64,000 bases of DNA from Ichthyophis bannanicus (taxonomy: Eukaryota; Chordata; Amphibia; Gymnophiona; Ichthyophiidae), in NCBI GenBank assembly GCA_033557465.1, contig CM066033.1, positions 1,352,693,834 to 1,352,757,833 of the forward strand, given 5' to 3'. The first letter of the stretch is position 1. The number at the start of each line of letters is the position of its first letter. Below are positions 19,703-29,240 of this stretch, piece by piece. The notes under the pieces are model-generated. The model searched no databases. It was not told the DNA's origin and was given only the letters and a program-made list of their open reading frames with translations. Made by a program: the position numbers and the translations under genes.

Positions 19703-21010
19703 GCTATGAGATTACAGAAGGTTACTAACAAGCTGGTGCATAGGGACCAAATGGGGTTTATTAGAGGAAGGCAAGGGGGGGGGGACAATATAAGGAAAAT
19801 CATGAATGTGATATGGAGGTTGCCAAGAGGGGGGCAGGAAGCAGTATTTGTGATGGTGGACGCGGAGAAGGCGTTTGATAGAGTGGAATGGAAGTTTATA
19901 GTTCAGTTATTGGATAGAAATGGGGTTGGGATACAGATTTATAAGATTGATTAGGGCATTATATGAGAGACCAACGGCGCGGATAAAAGTGAATGGAGGA
20001 TACTCGGACAGTTTTGTATTGGGAAGGGGGGGACAAGGCAGGGGTGTCCGTTGTCACCGTTGCTTTTCGCATTGGTAATTGAACCATTGGCTGAATATGT
20101 GCGGAGGCAGCAGGATATAAGGGGGATTGAAGTGGGGGGTCAACAGACCACAATAGCATTATTTGCGGACCATGTAATCTTTACTTTGGAGAGGCCACTA
20201 ACTGGTCTCCCAAATTTCACGCAGGCAACTAGGAAATACAGCGAGGTGGCGGGCTATAAAATGAATATGAGTAAGACAGAGATATTGGATTTCAACCTAT
20301 CGGTGGACTTGGAAGGGAGATTGAGGGATAGGTTTGCATTCAAGTGGGTGAAGACTAAATTTAAGTATTTGGGAATATATCTGAGCAACGCTTTGGAGAA
20401 ATTAATGGAGTGGAACTATGGGCCCCTTTTAGAAAATGTCCGGAAGGATCTTGCGAGATGGAGAGGATTACATTTGACCTTGCTGGGTAGAATAGCCACT
20501 ATTAAGATGAATGTGCTGCCAAGGTTTCTTTTTCTGTTTATGGCATTGCCATGCAGGGTGTGTAGAGGGGTTTTGAGGAAAATACAAGGAATGATAATGA
20601 ACTTTATATGGGATGGAAAGGGCCCTAGGGTGGCAAGACAGACTATGTATAGAGCTAGAGAGGAGGGGGGTCTTGGAGTGCCATGCATAGAGCACTATTA
20701 TGAAGCGGCACAACTAAGGGCTATCTTGGCATGGAGGGAAAGGGTTGAGAACCCGCAGTGGGTAGAGATAGAAAAAGGACAGGTGGAGAGTTTGGAGGCA
20801 GTAATTTGGGAGGAGGGGGGAGAGAACCAAATGCAGGTACTGATGGTGAGTATTTGGCAAAGATTGAAGGCTTACTTATTAGGGGGCAAACGGGTGAGAA
20901 GACAGACACATATAAGTTACATGGGGAGGGAGGGCAGAATATATAGAGGCTGGGAGAGTAAGGGGTTATATAAGATTAGACAAATGGTAACTAAGGGAGG
21001 GGGAATGCAT
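19703..21010 (+). pseudogene. L1-type ORF2, RT continuation and C-terminal part
   Basis: The reading resumes with RLQKVTNKLVHRDQMGFIRG and the palm motif VMVDAEKAFDRVEW near 19853. A frameshift occurs near 19945. It then runs open from 20051 through [17 protein letters not shown] sequence, FADHVIF (20162-20182), [12 protein letters not shown] and [14 protein letters not shown]. The catalytic pair is Asp-His (GAC CAT at 20168-20173) instead of Asp-Asp, so the RT would be dead even if translated. The C-terminal thumb and downstream region extend to about 21000, where L2 sequence abuts. It joins to the ORF2 half ending at 13090. Confidence 0.87.
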
Positions 21011-21205
21011 TCACTCCTCAGCCCCCCTTTACCTGTCATCTCTTATCTCTCCTTACACCCCCTCTCGTGTTCTTCGCTCTTCTAACACTCTTGGTCTTTC
21101 TATGCCCTTCACTCGTACTGCTAATTCCAGACTTCGTTCCTTTCACCTGGCTGCACCCTTCGCCTGGAACAATCTACCTGTGTCTGAGTTGCTAGCATCC
21201 TACTA
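21011..21205 (+). mobile_element. L2 3' ORF fragment
   Basis: The sequence closely parallels 50470-50640 of the long L2 copy (CTCTTATCTCTCCTTA, CTCGTACTGC, CCAGACTTCG, TGGAAC). It has neither a start nor a tail. It truncates the L1 at this point. Confidence 0.75.
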
Positions 21206-21262
21206 CTACTACTGTACATTTCTATAATGCTGCAAGGCATACACAATGCTGTTTGGTCAGTT
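21206..21262 (-). mobile_element. L2/MIR-type tail fragment, minus strand
   Basis: On the minus strand it reads as a GCGCTATAGAAATG-like tail (here GCATTATAGAAATG) followed by GTAGTAGTA repeats, typical of L2-type 3' ends. The copy is short and decayed. Confidence 0.5.
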
Positions 21263-21504
21263 TCGCCAGCTCTGGGGGTTTTTTTTTTTGGCTTGTGGCT
21301 CCTGTGTTGAAGAAAGCCATTATTAGTTTAATGCAGAAGAGCCTGAAGTTTGTTCCCGTAGATAAGGGAAATTATTTTCAAATTTCCAGCTAGCCTCGTT
21401 GACCACATCTGTAGAGAAGGTAGTGTACTATAATTTAGTTCTATGGTTTTTTTTTTGGGGGGGGGGGGAGATGCTGGTGTAAACCACCCCTTAAAATCTG
21501 GTCG

Positions 21505-23095
21505 CCTCCATAAACAAGCAGGAAATAAGTTGTCACCTTTAGGTGATGTCACCTACTGAGCCCCACATGGAATGCTCCCCAGTTTCCAAAGGAAGCTTTT
21601 GGGAGGTACACCGCGCGTATGTGCCTGCCTTCCCACCCACTGTAGCGCCATACTCTCCACTCTTCTTTTTTCATCGGCCCCTTAGATGTGTTCCTGCAGT
21701 GTGGAAAAAAAGTTTTTCTCTCTGGCTCTTGTGGCTGATATTTTTTGGTCTTATTCTTTCTGCCTGTTGTTGGTTAGTCATTGTTTTCCATTTTAGGGGT
21801 TTTTGTGTTCTTTTTCAATCCTTTTGCCTGTTTTTTTCCCCTTTGGGGAGTTTTCCCACTTACGGCAGTTTTTCAGTTTGATTTTGCCGAGGCTGTGTTT
21901 TTTGGTATGTTTAAGCCAGCTAATGGCTTTAAGAAATGCACCAAATTTGGCAAGACCATTTCTACCACATTCTGTCATAACTGGTGCGTGCAATGCCTTG
22001 GGCCTGACCACGAGCCAGCATCCTGCGAGCTCTGCTTGCAGATAATGCGCCAAGGGCTGAAAGGTCAGGGAAAGCAGTAGAGAGTCCCTCTTTGGTCCAT
22101 CCGATTCGGCATCCTCAGCCCCGACAGCCACGCCCACGGAGCTGGTGGGGGGAGGAGACTCGGTAATATTTCAACTTCTTCTCGGAATCTGAATTGGAAT
22201 GGGAGACTGAGGAGGATCTCTGATCTTACCCGTTGCCTCCACCCAAGCAACGCAATTTGTCCCAGGAGAACATGTCCTTCCAGGACTTCATTGGGGGCAT
22301 GGCCAAGGCTATCCCCTTCTCTTGAATCGGAGGAGGGACTGAGAGCCGAGGAACTGGAGCTCCTTCAGTACCCCTCAGCTCCCCGGGAGGCAGTGACTGT
22401 TCTCGTCCAACATGCCCGGCTCCGGCTGTGGCAGGCGCCACTCACGGTGCCAATTGTCAGCTGCCAGCTCAATTCCCTAAACCTGGTCCAGAAGACACTG
22501 GGGTTTGGAAAGCCTCAGTTGCTCCACAATTCCATTGTAGTGGAGTCAGCATTAAAGGGTGCGAAGAGTGCTAAAATTCACTCCTCTTTTCTGCTGAGTT
22601 GCAAGGCTCGGACCCTGGACTTTGAGGAGGAGGTACTTCCAGGATTCTATGCTGATCACCAGGATCCTAGCTTACTAGACTTACATGAGCATGTTCCTCA
22701 AGGATGTCATGTTAGACCTGGAGAACTTTGCTGCCCTGGTTCCCGAGGACCGTCATGAGTCCTTTCGGGGTCTCGTGTCGCACGGCAAGAATTGCGCAAA
22801 GTTCATGGTGCGAAGTATGTACGATCCCTTTGAATATGCTGGTAGAGTGGCGGCTGTGGGCATCGAAGCCTGCCGGATGGCATGGCTACAGTCCTCAGAC
22901 CTGGAGCAGTGGGTCCAGGACAAATTTGCTAACGTCTCCTGCCAGCGCGAGAACCTCTTCTGAAAACCCATGGAGGAGGAAGCTGAGGAGCTGGAAAAGG
23001 AGCAGGTGACTCTCACCAGCTCTCCAGAAAGACTGTGGACTCAGTGCAGAAGAAACATCACACCAAGAAGGTCTTTTATCTGCACCCATATGTTA
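21505..23095 (+). mobile_element. DIRS-like element D, 5' part (decayed ITR, leader, gag)
   Basis: The left end (AAGCAGGAAATAAG, then GTGATGTCACC and CCCCAGTTTCCAAAGGAAGC) parallels the DIRS-A left ITR but is strongly diverged. A T-rich leader and a gag remnant follow. The element stops at 23095, where element C begins. RT, recombinase and right ITR are absent. Confidence 0.7.
21907..23090 (+). pseudogene. DIRS element D gag remnant
   Basis: It starts at ATG 21907 (MFKPANGFKKCTKFGKTIST), aligning with the Cys/His head of DIRS-A gag: WCVQCLGPDHEPASCELC is kept. Later pieces in changing frames match DIRS-A gag landmarks: MSFQDFIGGMAKAI (about 22270), EELELLQYPSAP, FGKPQLLHNSIVVESAL (about 22500) and LQSSDLEQWVQDKFANV (about 22890). 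Several frameshifts and a stop at 22961-22963 (TGA after GENLF-type sequence) make it non-coding. The order of landmarks is the same as in copies 1 and 2. Confidence 0.7.
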
Positions 23096-23504
23096 TATCT
23101 CCAGGAAAAAGCAGGAATGTAGTCTTCACATATGGGTATCATTGGCACCAACGGAGCCTGCGCGGGAACGCTCCCCAGCGTCCAATAGGAACGCTTTTGG
23201 GAGCATCCCTCAGCACATGTGTGCTGCCTTCCCGCCTTTCCAATTGTCCCTCTTCAGTTCTTCGTTTTCCGCAGAGCCGACAGGATCTATTCCCTGTCAC
23301 CGTAGAAAATTCCGTCTTTAAATTGGTTTCTTGTGGTTGCGTTTGCCTGCCGCATGACGCTTACTAGTACCGCTGGTTCCTTTCTTTTCTTTTTCAAAAA
23401 AAAATAAAAAATAAAAAATTATGCTTTAAGCTGTTTCTCTTCAGAAACTTTTCTCCTTTGGTGCTAGGCGCCATTTTGGGCACTAGGCCACATATTCCTA
23501 AAAC

Positions 23505-25313
23505 ATGGAAAAACCAACTAGTGGTTTTCAAAAGTGTATTAAGTGTGGCGGTACCATTTCCGTCACTGACACCCATGATTGGTGTCTTAAATGTTTAGGG
23601 CCTGAACATTCTCCAACCGAATGTCTCTCCTGTATGGGGATGACTAAAAGAGGAAGACAGAACTGGGCTGCAAAACTCAGTACCCTCTTTTCTTCGGATG
23701 CCAGATCCATTGCATCGACATCGTCAAGGGCCTCCTCTTCCTCCCATGGATCTCAGGTAACTAAACATAAAAGCCGGTCCTCAAAGGGTAGCTCTCCTGC
23801 TAAGCATCGAGAGGCCATTGGCATTGCCCTTGAGGAAACCACACCGGCAAAACAGCCCCGGCGGGAGGCTTCGGCTTCCAAAGCATCGATGGGGCTTCAG
23901 GATGTTCTCGAGGCCCCAACCTCGCAAGAACTACCTGTGCCATGCTGAGGCATTCTGGCCGTTTTTACTGGTATTGACACCCAGGCATCGGCAGTGTCGA
24001 TAGACCAGAGGTTCCTCGCTATCGAACGCAGCATCGCAGCTCTTCTCTCAGCTGCAGTACCGATGGTCCAACGGGCACCGGTACAGACACCGGTACAGAC
24101 ACCGGTACCGGTCCCGGTGGGAATTCTTCCCACGCCATCTTTGGCTGGAATCGACAGATCGGTACCAGATTGACCCGGTACCGACTTCGATCGATACCGG
24201 GACCATGCTTTGCAGGAGCATCGGGGTCAGGAATACTTCGAATCCTCCGATTCCGAAGACTCTGACAATTCTGCTGGTACTAGAGGGTTTCTCCCAGAAG
24301 ATTCCTCTTCTCCCCAACGCAGAATGTCACCTCCAGAGGACATGTGCTTTCAGGATTTTATCCGTGATATGGCCAAAGGTCTTTCAATCACAGTAGCTCC
24401 TGAAGAGGAACTCAGAACAAAGGAATTGGAAATTCTCCAATATCCTAAAGCTCCTAAGGAGGCAGCCACTCAGCCTATCCATGAAATTCTGTATAACTTG
24501 ATGCTCAGAATGTGGGAGACACCTGTGACTACTTCTCCTCATTCTAGGAGACTTGATACTATGTATCGAGTTTCGCCATGTCCTGGATTTCAGAAAACTC
24601 AGCTGCCACACCATTCTGTGGTAGTGGAGTGAGCCATGCGTAGGATGAAAAGTGCAAAGAGGTATGCATCCAATCCTCCAGGTCGTGAATGAAGGACTCT
24701 GGATGCTTTTGGGCACCGAACCTTTCAAGCTTCCATGCTTTCAGCTAGGATCAGTTCATATATTCTATATATGGGAATGTTCCTCAAGGAAGTCACAGGA
24801 GACTTGGAACTTATGAGCCCATTTCTCCCAGATGACAAGAGACAAGATTTTCTTGCTCTAGTTAAGCATGCTCAAGATGTATCCAAGTTTGTAAATCGTG
24901 CAACCTTTGACTGCTTCGAATGCATCAGCAGAACCTCTGCTATTGCCATTGGTGCACGATGGATTGCCTGGCTGCAGGCATCAGACTTGGAGACTTGGGT
25001 ACAGGACAAATTAGGCAACATTCCTTGCATGGGGGAGAATCTCTTCGGCAAGAACTGGCAGGAAAAGGCTAACGAGTTAGATGCTGACAATACTACTTTA
25101 GATAGATTGTCAAAATCTACAGCCACTCCAGCCAAAAAGAAGCAGCATAAAAAACCTTCTTTCAGCAAAAAGAGGAAATTTTATCCTTCCTATACCCAGC
25201 AGAGTCAAACTCGGGATCAGGTTGCCCAAAAGGGACAAGCTAGACAGCAAAAGAAGCCAAAAGGCCCGAGAGCACAACCAGCTCTCCAGGTTCAGCCCCC
25301 TCAAGGGCTTTGA
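23505..25313 (+). pseudogene. DIRS element C gag
   Basis: From ATG 23505 a 147-codon frame shows MEKPTSGFQKCIKCGGTIS and the Cys/His head TDTHDWCLKCLGPEH, then a Ser/Lys-rich region. After a stop and frameshift near 23948 the middle region returns at 24210-24632 (MCFQDFIRDMAKGLSI, ELEILQYPKAP, KTQLPHHSVVVE). It ends at TGA 24630 and resumes at 24735-25313 with LQASDLETWVQDKLGNIPC and a Lys-rich tail. The gag end overlaps the pol frame by about 90 bp in a different frame, the usual DIRS arrangement. Confidence 0.75.
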
Positions 25314-26398
25314 CTCCTTCCTAGAGAGCTTTGCCTTCCTGCCTCTGAGGGGTACCCAACCCCTCAATATCCCGGGCAGGTTATGCCACTTTGCCAACAG
25401 ATGGCATCAAATAACAGCAGAAGATTGGACTATGTCTATTGTAGGAGAGGGGTACAAGCTTCATTTTCACAGCATGCCCCCTCCTACAATTCTAAAAAAA
25501 TTCAATTCTCAAACCTCCGCAGACAATCTGCTAGATCACGAGGTCTCCACACTTCTTGCTCAAGGGGCAATAGAGGAGGTACCCATTCTTCAATGGGGCG
25601 CAGGGTTCTACTCCCCCTATTTTCGTATTCCAAAGAAAACAGGAGGACACAGACCCATTTTAGACCTCAGAGAATTGAACAAATACCTGTTTCGAGAGAA
25701 GTTCAAAATGATTTCTCTAGGAACTCTAATGCCATACCTTCAAAGCCAGGATTGGCTTTGCTCTCTAGATTTAAAGGATGCATACACTCACATTCTCATC
25801 CATCCAGATCACAGGAAATTCTTACGATTCCTTTTCAGGGGAAGACATTTCCAGTACAGGGTTCTTCCCTTTGGTCTGGCTTCAGCACCAAGGGTATTCA
25901 CGAAATGCATGACAGTAGTAGCTGCATTTCTACAAACCCTGGGGATATTTGTCTTCCCTTACTTAGACGACTGGCTTATTCGAGCCTCTACAGTTGCAGA
26001 GGCCAGCACTGCACTGTCCCGTACAATGCGAATTCTCCAATACTTGGGATTGGTAATAAACTTCCCAAAACCCCAACTTGTTCCTTCCCAGTGCCTGGAA
26101 TTCATAGGAGCCTGTCTAGATACCAGACAGGCAAAGGCTTTCCTTCCACAGGCCCGGTGTCTTCGCATAATGCAACTAGCTTCTCAAGCAGCAGGCAAAT
26201 CCTCCCTCACTGCTCGAGAGCTACTACGGTTACTGGGACATATGGCAACCACAATTCATGTAGTCCCATATGCTCGCCTCCACATGCAAGCAGCTCAGTG
26301 GACCCTATCCACACAGTGGACACATGCCACAGGTCATTTGTCAGACAAAATAATAAACTCTCAACGACTAATTTTGTCCCTTCAATGCTGTGCAACAT
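25222..26398 (+). pseudogene. DIRS element C reverse transcriptase, 3'-truncated
   Basis: The 434-codon frame from 25222 to 26526 is RT up to about 26398. It contains GTQPLNIPGRLCHFANRW, FRIPKKTGGHRPILDLRELN, CSLDLKDAYTHILIHPDH, LPFGLASAPRVFTKCM and the catalytic FPYLDDWLIRAS near 25957. The RT itself has no internal stop and looks well preserved. After LQCCATSLH the sequence becomes unrelated intron. RNase H and recombinase have been lost by truncation, not by point mutation. Confidence 0.82.
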
Positions 26399-26724
26399 CT
26401 CTCCACTATTCTGCTGTAATATTTTTCATCTCTCTCACTCTGTTTTTCTTCTTCAGGTTTTTTTGTAGCACACTGCTCCATTGCTTTGTCATGCAACTGG
26501 AGGTGGCAGAAATATTGATCAAATAATCAACTTGAAATTTCTTATTAAATTGGAGAAGGGCCCAACTGAGTGTCTCCAACTTCTCCAAAAGGCTTATGGA
26601 TAAGATGCAATGTCAAGGCCGCGAGTCTTCGGGTGGCACAAACGCTTCAAGACTGGCCACGAGGAGCTGGAGGATGACACAAGTCAGGACGGCCTTCCAT
26701 AACAAAGACGGCTGAGAACATTAA

Positions 26725-27221
26725 CACTAGAAGCCCCAAAAGGCATTTTACCTAGAAACCCTAAAGTGCATCAATTGACGCATTATCACGACAACTGCGT
26801 TTAGCATGTAATGCAGATGTGAATTAATGTGCTGTTACTTATTAGTTAAATACGTGCAGTATGTGACGTCATTACATGACGTTATTGTGTGTTCTTTCTA
26901 ATGTCAGAGTAAAACTGTAAACAGTGATTGAGATGTGCCACCTAGTGGGAACATAAACTTATACCTAGAAGCCCCAAAGTAGGTCAATTGACGCATCCAA
27001 GACAATTGAGTGCATCAATTGGCGTACTTTGGGGCTTCTAGGTATAAATTCATTTTCCCGCTAAGCGGTGCATCTGTCATTAATTTTCGATGCACATATT
27101 TGAACATCTTGACCTTGCTAACAAAGTCATGGAACATGACTGACATGGTTCTAGCAGTGGCGCTGATATACAACTTCGAAGATGCATTTGCGTCAATTGA
27201 CGCACTTTGGGGCTTCTAGTG
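26725..27221. mobile_element. piggyBac-like MITE with TTAA target duplication
   Basis: The 497-bp element is bounded by TTAA at 26721-26724 and 27222-27225, the piggyBac target. The ends are inverted: CACTAGAAGCCCCAAA on the left and TTTGGGGCTTCTAGTG on the right, with nearby GTCAATTGAC palindromes. Removing it with one TTAA restores the mariner reading across the site. It has no transposase. An internal foldback of the same end sequence lies at 26961-27045. Confidence 0.78.
26961..27045. repeat. Perfect inverted repeat inside the MITE
   Basis: Arms of 21 bp (26961-26981 and 27025-27045) are exact inverses; each contains CCTAGAAGCCCCAAAG or its complement. They carry the same sequence as the element termini, so this is an 85-bp miniature of the MITE ends inside the MITE. 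Confidence 0.8.
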
Positions 27222-27340
27222 TTAACAGAGTGAACTAGCTGGTGTGGAGTGATTTCAGATTGATGGTGCGGATGATAGCATTTGCGTCAATTGACGCACT
27301 TTGGGGCTTCTAGTGTTAACAGAGTGAACTAGCTGGTGCG
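27184..27340 (+). repeat. Direct duplication of MITE right end plus flank, 94-bp period
   Basis: The stretch starting GCATTTGCGTCAATTGACGC at 27184 recurs at 27278. Both copies run through the MITE end, TTAACAGAG and GTGAACTAGCTGGTG. The duplication happened after the MITE inserted, because it spans the MITE/mariner junction. Confidence 0.85.
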
Positions 27341-28173
27341 GATGATAGCTGAGGAGCTCAGCCTGAATAGGGAGTCAGTGTGGACCATCTTGGTGCAGGA
27401 GCTGTGGATGCAGAAGGTGTGCGCCAAGATGGTGCCCAAACTTTTATCGGACGACTATAAGGAGTACTGGGTCAATGTTTGTCGAGACTTTCTAGAAAAG
27501 ATCGGAGAAGATCCAGAGTTCGTTGGCCGAGTCATCACAGGAGACTGGACTTGGGTCTTCCAGTATGACCCTGAAAGCAAGAGACAGAGCCTGCAGTGGA
27601 AGACTCGACTGTCATCCAGACCGAAGAAGGCGCTCATGTCCAAATCAAGGTCATGCTGATCGCATTCTTTGACCAGAAGGGAGTGGTCCTTCTTGAGTTT
27701 CTGCCTGAGGGTCAGACAGTCAACCAGCACTTCTACCAGCAGGTCCTCAATTGCCTCCATGACTGGATTTGGCGCAGCAGGTGGGCTCTGTTCAGAGACA
27801 AGTTGTGGCAGCTCCACCACGACAATGCACCTGCACACACCGTGCTCAATGCGAGGCAGTTCTTGGCCAACAAATAGATCACAGCTCTCGATCACCCTCC
27901 TTATTCCCCAGATCTTGCACCATGCGACTTCTGGCTCTTCCCCAGGCTGAACATTGTGCTCAAAGGAACTCATTTCACCTCTGTATAAGAGATCAAGGCC
28001 ACTGTGACGAGGGAGCTGAGGGATCTCAAGGAGGAGAACTTGATCGAGTGCTTCTGTACGTGGCAGAAGCGAATGCAGACGTGCATTAACTCTGTGGGGC
28101 ATTACTTTGAAGGGGACAATGCGTAATTTCTCTGTAGATTTTGTAATAAAACATTTATGGGACAGTCTCATTT

Positions 28174-28503
28174 GGAGTGGAGTGGCCTAGTGGTTGGGGC
28201 AAGGTACTTCGGGCCAGAAGGTCGGGGGTTCAAATCCCACTAGAGGACAGCAACCTTGGGCCGGAAGGACTGGGGTTTCTAGTCCCACAGGTGCTCCTTG
28301 TGGTCTTGGGCAAGCCACTTAACCCTCCATAGCCCATGTTCCCTGTAAAATAGTTCTCTGTGTGCTGTGCTTTCCTGTCTAATCAATGTGTTTATACCTC
28401 AAAAATTTCCTGTCATGATTTGACAATTTCCAATCTGTAATCAAACTGCTGCTGATCGCTGGAAGTAGCGGTATACAAATGTATACTAAATAAATAAAAT
28501 AAA
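28174..28503 (+). repeat. tRNA-headed CORE-type SINE with L2-like tail
   Basis: The head has an A-box-like TGGCCTAGTGG and a B box GGTTCAAATCC. The next 47 bp repeat the B-box region (GGGCCAGAAGG at 28211 and GGGCCGGAAGG at 28258). The middle GTCTTGGGCAAGCCACTTAA and CTGTAAAATA resembles the MIR/CORE-SINE core. The 3' end is the L2-like hairpin (GATCGCTGGAAGTAGCGGTA) with AAAT repeats. It is transcribed by Pol III in principle and would be moved by an L2-like RT. Confidence 0.82.
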
Positions 28504-28517
28504 TTTCTTTTTTCTGA

Positions 28518-28761
28518 CATGTCATATGCCTTACTTGGTCAGACCAAGGTCCATCAAGCCCAGTATCCTGTTTCCAACAGTGGCCAATCTAGCAGTTACC
28601 CCAAAAGAGACAGGTTCCACAATGCTTGTATTGTAGCAAGCAGTGGATTTCTCAGGTCCCCTTTAATAATGGTTTATGGACCATTTCTCCAGGAACTTGT
28701 CAAACCTTTTTTTAAACCTGGCTACGCTGACAACTTTTACTACATGTATCTCCGAAACGCT
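28518..28761 (-). mobile_element. CR1 3' end fragment, minus strand
   Basis: On the minus strand it matches the 3' end of the CR1 copies at 29.2 and 34.9 kb (GGACCTTGGTCTGACC, TTGGAAACAGGATACTGG). It includes the last codons of ORF2. The terminal octamer repeats are degraded. Confidence 0.75.
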
Positions 28762-28876
28762 TCCTTTAAAAGCTGGGAAGTGTTCCATGTGGCACTCCAT
28801 CAGTGACATTACCCATACATGAGGACTTATTCCTGCTGTTCATGGAGAACACCTGCTACAGGTCAGAATGAGTAAC
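28762..28876 (+). mobile_element. DIRS-A right-end fragment
   Basis: It parallels the DIRS-A right ITR and extension: AAAAGCTGGGAAG, GACATTACCCATACATGAGG, TTCCTGCTGTTCATGG, GAACACCTGCTACAGGT. CpG positions are changed. Only the last 115 bp or so survive. Confidence 0.65.
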
Positions 28877-28939
28877 AATGGTTTCTGACAGGCCACTCAG
28901 TGGAGATGGTCCTGTTTGTATTATTGGATAGAATGCAGT

Positions 28940-29188
28940 GTACCAAATAAATGCATGCAGACCGAGTGAAGGACTCCCTGGTGGTTTTTCTGGATCTGTC
29001 TAAGGCCCTTGATATTGTGAAACACTATTTACTGCTGAATCAACTTAGAGATAGGATTGCATGGGGTCCTTTAGTTGGTTTCAGTCATTTTTGAAGGACT
29101 GAATGAAACAAGTCCATTGCAGCCAACAACAGCCTGTGGGACTGAGACAAACTGTTGTGGTCCCCAAGGATCAGTGTTGATGATCCTG
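28940..29188 (+). mobile_element. LINE RT fragment (L2/Rex-like)
   Basis: One frame reads DSLVVFLDLSKALDIVKHYL near 28970, the LINE palm motif, followed by decayed sequence and a relic of the GVPQGS region near 29160. The copy is short, with no ends. Confidence 0.55.
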
Positions 29189-29240
29189 AACATAAGAACA
29201 TAAGATATGCCATACTGGGTCAGATATCCTGGGTCCCTTC

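Larger units (their letters stand above)
23096..26398 (+). mobile_element. DIRS-like element C, 5' two-thirds
   Basis: The left terminus (ATCTCCAGGAAAAAGCAGG, then CTTCACATATGGGTATC) is homologous to DIRS-A but belongs to another family. Gag at 23505-25313 and RT at 25222-26398 follow. The element is cut at the start of RNase H near 26398; the recombinase, internal complementary region and right ITR are missing. It begins precisely where element D stops. Confidence 0.8.
26531..28125 (+). pseudogene. Mariner transposase (DD34D), interrupted and frameshifted
   Basis: The N-terminal helix-turn-helix region reads LKFLIKLEKGPTECLQLLQK and MSRPRVFRWHKRFKTGHEEL in shifting frames. It breaks at TTAA 26721 and resumes after 27225 with VRMIAEELSLNRESV and QKVCAKMVPKLLSDD. 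The catalytic domain keeps VITGDWTWVFQYDPE (first Asp), HHDNAPAH (second Asp) and PPYSPDLAPCDFWLFP (third Asp). The second and third Asp are 34 residues apart if the intervening TAG codon is counted. That is the mariner signature, unlike the 34E spacing of Tc1. Stops and frameshifts at about 27657, 27875 and 27985 leave it inactive. Confidence 0.82.
26490..28173 (+). mobile_element. Mariner-type DNA transposon, dead, with an internal MITE
   Basis: The transposase remnant at 26531-28125 is split by a 497-bp TTAA-flanked MITE. The right end is probably near 28172 (ACATTTATGGGACAGTCTC); a SINE starts right after. I could not find the matching left terminal repeat, so the left border is approximate and possibly truncated. 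Confidence 0.7.

Noticed and set aside
27010..27219. 69-codon frame in the MITE as a transposase remnant
   Set aside because: Half of it is terminal-repeat sequence and no piggyBac motif is visible.
26961..27320. CRISPR-like repeat array
   Set aside because: The recurring motif is the MITE end in both orientations with irregular spacing, in a vertebrate intron.
28174..28260. Functional tRNA gene
   Set aside because: A and B boxes are present but there is no cloverleaf or acceptor pairing, and the unit continues into a SINE core and LINE tail, with further copies in the window.
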